A program made the position numbers and the translations under genes. DNA of 17,382 nt, from contig JAAZBY010000247.1 in assembly GCA_012513595.1 (NCBI GenBank), forward strand, positions 1 to 17,382. Direction: 5' to 3'. Below are positions 14,407-17,382 of this stretch, piece after piece. Under the pieces are notes generated by a model. The model was given only the letters and a program-made list of their open reading frames with translations. It was not told the origin of the DNA and did not search any database. Within the stretch, counting starts at the first letter, position 1, and every line of letters begins with the position of its first letter. The stretch is from Chloroflexota bacterium. GTDB lineage: Bacteria; Chloroflexota; Anaerolineae; UBA1429.

Positions 14407-15248
14407 GCGGAGCGGGACTCATTCGCGAGGGGCACCTCTTCAGCCAGCATAGCCTGGGCACCTTTGCGCGTTGCCCGCGGCGGTATCTCCTCAAGTACGT
14501 GGACCGGCAGCCCTGGCCGATGCCCGAGGGGGACGATCCGGTCGCCTACGAGGCCAGCCTGGCCCGCGGCAGGGTGTTCCACCAGTGGATGGTCCGCGAG
14601 CATCTCGGCCTGCGGGTGGCCGAAATGGCTACGCACTGCGAGGACGCCGACCTGGAGCGCTGGTGGCAGGCCGCCCGCCATTTCCCCTGGGGCGCGCTGC
14701 CCGCCGCCGTGCGCGAGGCCGAGCTTCCCGTGGTGGTGCCCCTGGGAGGTTGGCGCCTCTATGCGCGCTATGACCTGGTGGCCCTGGACCCCGGGGGGCA
14801 GGCCGTCGTGGTGGACTGGAAAACGCTCGAGGCGCGCCCCAGCGCACGCACCCTGCGCGAACGCCTACAGACACGCATCTATCTCTACACCCTGGTGGCT
14901 GCGGGGCAGGTGCTGACGGGCGGGGCACCCGTCAGCCCGCTGCAGGCCAGCATGTTCTACTGGTTCGCCAACTATCCGGACGAGCCGGCTACCGTGGCCT
15001 ACAGCCCCGACGAGTTCACCAGTGATGGCGAGGACCTCGTAGCCCTGGCGACGCGCATCGCCGGCCTATCCCGCGAGGAGTTCGCCCGCACCGAGGACCG
15101 CCGCCTCTGCGCCCGCTGCAACTACCGCTCGCTCTGCCATAGCGAGGCAAGCGAGGCGCCCACACCCCTCGGCGCTAGTGCAGACTGGCTCGACGAGGAT
15201 CTCGATGCCTCTCTCGACCTGGGCAGCGTGCCCGAGATGGAGTACTGA
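14403..15248 (+). CDS. Stand-alone iron-sulfur PD-(D/E)XK nuclease, AddB/Cas4-like
   Basis: This 281-residue nuclease of the RecB-like PD-(D/E)XK superfamily has the catalytic core residues His60 (RGRVFHQW), Asp124 (YARYDLVALD), the Asp138-Trp139-Lys140 triad in VVVDWKT and Gln156 with Tyr160 (RLQTRIYLY). One cysteine at residue 24 (FARCPRRYLL) and a late cluster C-x2-C-x5-C (Cys236, Cys239, Cys245; LCARCNYRSLC) give the four-cysteine iron-sulfur layout known from AddB, Cas4 and Dna2. The start ATG 14403 overlaps the stop of the helicase gene. The acidic C-terminal tail (about 255-281, including DWLDEDLDASLDLG) may be an interaction segment. Here the nuclease that AddB carries at its C terminus is encoded alone, next to a helicase pair lacking nuclease domains. 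A Cas4 role is unlikely because no cas gene or CRISPR array is in the window. Confidence 0.88.
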   Translation: MSGAGLIREGHLFSQHSLGTFARCPRRYLLKYVDRQPWPMPEGDDPVAYEASLARGRVFHQWMVREHLGLRVAEMATHCEDADLERWWQAARHFPWGALPAAVREAELPVVVPLGGWRLYARYDLVALDPGGQAVVVDWKTLEARPSARTLRERLQTRIYLYTLVAAGQVLTGGAPVSPLQASMFYWFANYPDEPATVAYSPDEFTSDGEDLVALATRIAGLSREEFARTEDRRLCARCNYRSLCHSEASEAPTPLGASADWLDEDLDASLDLGSVPEMEY

Positions 15249-15278
15249 CTATGGTCCGACCCAGCCGGCGCGGAGGCC

Positions 15279-16052
15279 TCAGATAGACAGGTCGTATAGC
15301 GACGCGGCGCGCTTCACAAAGGTGCGCGGGCCCGTCTGCGTAAAGCCGCGTGACAGGTACGGCGTCGGGTCGGTCCGTCCCCAGATGGTGATCTCTTGCT
15401 CGTAGGGGGCCTCCAGCACGTACGGGGCAACGGCGCCGGCCCCCAGCGTCGCCTCGCGGGCCACGTTACGGATCAGGTCCCGGGCGTCCTCGGGGGCCAT
15501 GTGTAGGGCCATCTGCGGCGCCAGCCCCACCTTGACCTGCGCCCCATAGATCCCCGGGACCAGCGCCCGCGCCTCGGCCATCATCTTGTCGTCCCCGCTG
15601 ACAAAGACGGTCGGCACGCCCACCGCGCCGGCCAGCGCCGCGCGACAGCCGAACTCGCCCATCTCGACGCCGTTCAGCAGGTAGCGCTCGATGCTCGCCG
15701 AGGAGTAGGTGTGCGCCAAGTTGGCGGCGCCCGTCCCGGCCATGGCGTGCTGCCCGAGGAAGAACAGGGCGTCGAACGAGGCATCCAGGTAGTACGTCGG
15801 GGTCACTGGCCCGTTGTTCAGCAGCCTCGCGCCGCGCGGGAAGCGTTCGATGTCGAGCGAGCCGCAGCCGTGGCCGTCCCACACCCAGATGTCGGCCGCG
15901 GGCGCGGCACTCTGTATGCCCGCCACGCAGGCACGCAGTTCCTCAGTCGCCAGGCGCACCGCCTGCGGGTAGCCGGGCGTGTCGGCGCCGGTCTGGTCCC
16001 AACGGGCCACGCCGCTGGTACCCTCGAGATCGGTCAGGATATAGATCTTCAT
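15279..16052 (-). CDS. M55 family metallopeptidase (DppA-like D-aminopeptidase)
   Basis: This 257-residue zinc peptidase belongs to family M55, whose type member is the Bacillus D-aminopeptidase DppA that cleaves D-Ala-D-Ala and related peptides and forms decameric rings. The metal ligands and active-site residues are in family positions: TDLEGTSG (Asp8, Glu10), WDGHGCG (His61), LGQHAM (His102), LAHTYSS (His114) and GEFGCRAAL (Glu133). VFVSGDDKMMAEA is another family signature. There is no signal peptide, so it is cytoplasmic. ATG at 16052 follows GGAGGG by eight bases and a strong promoter lies at 16109-16137. It converges on the nuclease gene with 30 bp between, where I saw no hairpin terminator. 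The likely role is recycling or using D-amino-acid peptides from cell-wall turnover. Confidence 0.92.
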   Translation of the reverse strand: MKIYILTDLEGTSGVARWDQTGADTPGYPQAVRLATEELRACVAGIQSAAPAADIWVWDGHGCGSLDIERFPRGARLLNNGPVTPTYYLDASFDALFFLGQHAMAGTGAANLAHTYSSASIERYLLNGVEMGEFGCRAALAGAVGVPTVFVSGDDKMMAEARALVPGIYGAQVKVGLAPQMALHMAPEDARDLIRNVAREATLGAGAVAPYVLEAPYEQEITIWGRTDPTPYLSRGFTQTGPRTFVKRAASLYDLSI

Positions 16053-16108
16053 GCTGTGTTCCCTCCTATGCCCGTCGTTTCATGCCCTTAATACCGACGG
16101 CCGGGGGC

Positions 16109-16137
16109 ATTCTAGCATGGGGGCGGGGCCCTGTCAG
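16109..16137 (-). promoter_or_regulatory. Promoter of the M55 peptidase gene
   Basis: On the minus strand CTGACA (16137-16132), a 17-bp spacer and TAGAAT (16114-16109) match the consensus at 5/6 in both boxes. The predicted start is near 16102, with a leader of about 50 nt. Confidence 0.65.
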
Positions 16138-16155
16138 GCCTACGGGGCTCGCTGC

Positions 16156-16173
16156 GGGAGGGGAGGGGAGGGG
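16156..16173 (+). other. G-quadruplex motif between divergent promoters
   Basis: Four runs of G (3, 4, 4 and 4) are separated by single A residues, the loop pattern that gives the most stable parallel quadruplexes. It lies about 20 bp from the -35 boxes of both the M55 gene (minus) and the LarA-like gene (plus), on the coding strand of the latter but upstream of its predicted transcript start. Confidence 0.6.
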
Positions 16174-16175
16174 CC

Positions 16176-16193
16176 CGTCGCCCGGGGGCGACG
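16176..16193. promoter_or_regulatory. Inverted repeat upstream of the LarA-like gene's -35
   Basis: CGTCGCC-cggg-GGCGACG is a perfect 7-bp inverted repeat ending one base before the -35 box. It may be an operator; it is unlikely to be a terminator because nothing appears to be transcribed into it from the left on this strand. Confidence 0.35.
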
Positions 16194-16194
16194 T

Positions 16195-16223
16195 TTGCCT
16201 GCCCAACGGGCCTTGGCTACACT
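16195..16223 (+). promoter_or_regulatory. Promoter of the LarA-like gene
   Basis: TTGCCT (16195-16200), a 17-bp spacer and TACACT (16218-16223) are seen, close in form to the promoters at 2168 and 9792. The predicted start is near 16230, 60 nt before the ATG. Confidence 0.5.
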
Positions 16224-16291
16224 GCGCCCCGGGAAAGGGTGCCGGCTGCGCCGCCCATCGTGGAATGATATCAGCCTGGGGAAGGTGCCAA

Positions 16292-17382
16292 ATGTCTGAG
16301 GACGGGGGGAAGCGGATCGTCCCGCTGCGGCCCGTAGAGGGCCTCCGTATGGTCATGATCCGGCAAAAGTGGGATCAGCCCAACATCGACGATGTGCCCA
16401 CGGCCGTCGAGCGCCAGTTGGGGGCCGCTGGCGCGCTAGAGCGGGTTCGGCCCGGCGATGAGGTCGCCATTACCGCCGGGAGCCGGGGGATCGCCGCGCT
16501 GCCGAGCGTGCTGCGGGCCATCATCGCCCTGGTGCGCGCCCGCGGCGGGCGCCCCTTCATCTTCCCGGCCATGGGCAGCCATGGCGGCGGAACGGCCGAC
16601 GGGCAGCGCGAACTGCTGGCCGGCCTCGGCATCAGTGAGGAGACGATGGGTTGCCCGGTGCGCGCCACGATGGAGGTCGTGCAGCTGGGCGAAACCGACG
16701 AGGGCGTGCCCGTCTACCTGGACGCCTACGCCGCCCAGGCCGACGGCATCATCGTCGTCAACCGCGTCAAGAAACATACCAACTATGACGGGCCCACGGA
16801 GAGCGGCCTGACCAAAATGGCCGTTATCGGCATGGGCAAGCACGCCCAGGCCGTCGCGGTGCACCAGCATGGCAACTATGGCCTGCGCGAGTACATCCCC
16901 AAGGTCGCGCGGATCACGTTCCAGAAGGGTAAGGTCCTTGGCGGGCTGGCCCTGCTGGAGAACGCCACCGGCGGGCTGGCCGACATCGTCGGTCTGCCGC
17001 CCGACCGCATCGTGGACGAGGAGCCCCCCCTCCTGGTGCGCGCCAAGGAGCTCTCGGCCAAGATCCCCTTCCACAACCTGGATCTGCTGATCGTCGAGCA
17101 GATCGGCAAAGAGTTCAGCGGCACCGGCATGGACTGCTACGTCATCGGCCGGCGGCGCATCATCGGCGAGCCCGAGTGGCCCGACACGCCCGAGATTCGC
17201 TCGTTGGTTGCCCTGCGGCTGACCGATGCCAGCCACGGCAACGGCCTCGGCGTGGGCTTGGCCGATTTTGCCACCGAAGAGCTGGCCCGCCGCATCGACT
17301 GGGAAGCCACCAAGCAGAACGTCATGACCTCCGGCAACCTGGAGCGCGCCAAGCTGCCCTTTGTCTACCCCACCGACCGCCA
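16292..17382 (+). CDS. LarA-like (DUF2088, lactate racemase N-terminal domain) protein, 3' end beyond the window
   Basis: These are the first 363 codons of a protein with the lactate-racemase (LarA) N-terminal domain; the frame is open to the right edge. ATG at 16292 follows GGAAGG with six bases between. The family core is seen as ITAGSRGIAALPSVLRAII, RPFIFPAMGSHGGGT, DGIIVVNRVKKHTNYDG, GLTKMAVIGMGKHAQA and LLIVEQIGKEFSGTGMD. Histidine-rich glycine loops (GSHGGGT, GKHAQAVAVHQHG) and the paired lysines in VKKHT sit where LarA holds its nickel-pincer nucleotide, but the exact ligands cannot be confirmed by eye. Known LarA enzymes racemise lactate or other 2-hydroxy acids. This subgroup, which lacks an obvious LarB/C/E neighbour in the window, is mostly uncharacterised. 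It is divergently transcribed from the M55 D-aminopeptidase across a shared 240-bp control region. Confidence 0.87.
   Translation, partial: MSEDGGKRIVPLRPVEGLRMVMIRQKWDQPNIDDVPTAVERQLGAAGALERVRPGDEVAITAGSRGIAALPSVLRAIIALVRARGGRPFIFPAMGSHGGGTADGQRELLAGLGISEETMGCPVRATMEVVQLGETDEGVPVYLDAYAAQADGIIVVNRVKKHTNYDGPTESGLTKMAVIGMGKHAQAVAVHQHGNYGLREYIPKVARITFQKGKVLGGLALLENATGGLADIVGLPPDRIVDEEPPLLVRAKELSAKIPFHNLDLLIVEQIGKEFSGTGMDCYVIGRRRIIGEPEWPDTPEIRSLVALRLTDASHGNGLGVGLADFATEELARRIDWEATKQNVMTSGNLERAKLPFVYPTDR

Noticed and set aside
14403..15248. Assignment of the Fe-S nuclease as Cas4 of a CRISPR system
   Set aside because: There are no repeats or cas genes in the window, and it is translationally coupled to a UvrD/AddA-like helicase.

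Overview
The window is GC-rich bacterial chromosome with frequent GTG/TTG starts, strong GGAGG-type ribosome sites and short intergenic gaps. Gene content (GT4 glycosyltransferases, PhnP-like hydrolase, creatininase-family and M55 hydrolases, LarA-like protein, split helicase/nuclease cluster) would suit a Chloroflexota (Anaerolineae-like) genome; that assignment is inference, because no rRNA or other marker gene is present. It reads as ordinary chromosome: no transposase, integrase, CRISPR array, tRNA or rRNA was seen.

Layout. (1) 1-1913, minus: two GT4 glycosyltransferases in one operon, the second running off the left edge. (2) 2160-4226, plus: an MFS transporter translationally coupled to a histidine phosphatase, behind a promoter whose -35 lies in a perfect inverted repeat. 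(3) 4255-5794, minus: the manganese exporter MntP, with two copies of a 13-bp palindrome-containing repeat on its promoter, and a creatininase-family amidohydrolase. (4) 5935-6266, plus: a consensus promoter drives a roughly 295-nt RNA with no convincing ORF. Its ends pair in a long closing helix, it has at least seven internal hairpins and it stops at a strong terminator. I could not match it to a known RNA. (5) 6283-9714: two short nitroreductases (minus) flank a PhnP-like metallo-beta-lactamase hydrolase and a second MFS transporter (plus). (6) 9897-15248, plus: a three-gene overlapping operon encoding a degenerate UvrD/AddB-like helicase, a complete UvrD/AddA-like helicase and a stand-alone iron-sulfur PD-(D/E)XK nuclease. 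It looks like a RecBCD/AddAB-type end-processing machine in which the AddB nuclease is a separate gene. (7) 15279-17382: a DppA-like M55 D-aminopeptidase (minus) diverges from a LarA-like (DUF2088) protein (plus, cut by the right edge). A G-quadruplex motif lies between their promoters.

Most transcription units have a visible sigma-70-type promoter (-35 TTGNCN, -10 TANNNT, 17-18 bp spacing), which gives an internally consistent promoter map. The two strongest leads are the structured RNA and the three-gene helicase/nuclease operon.
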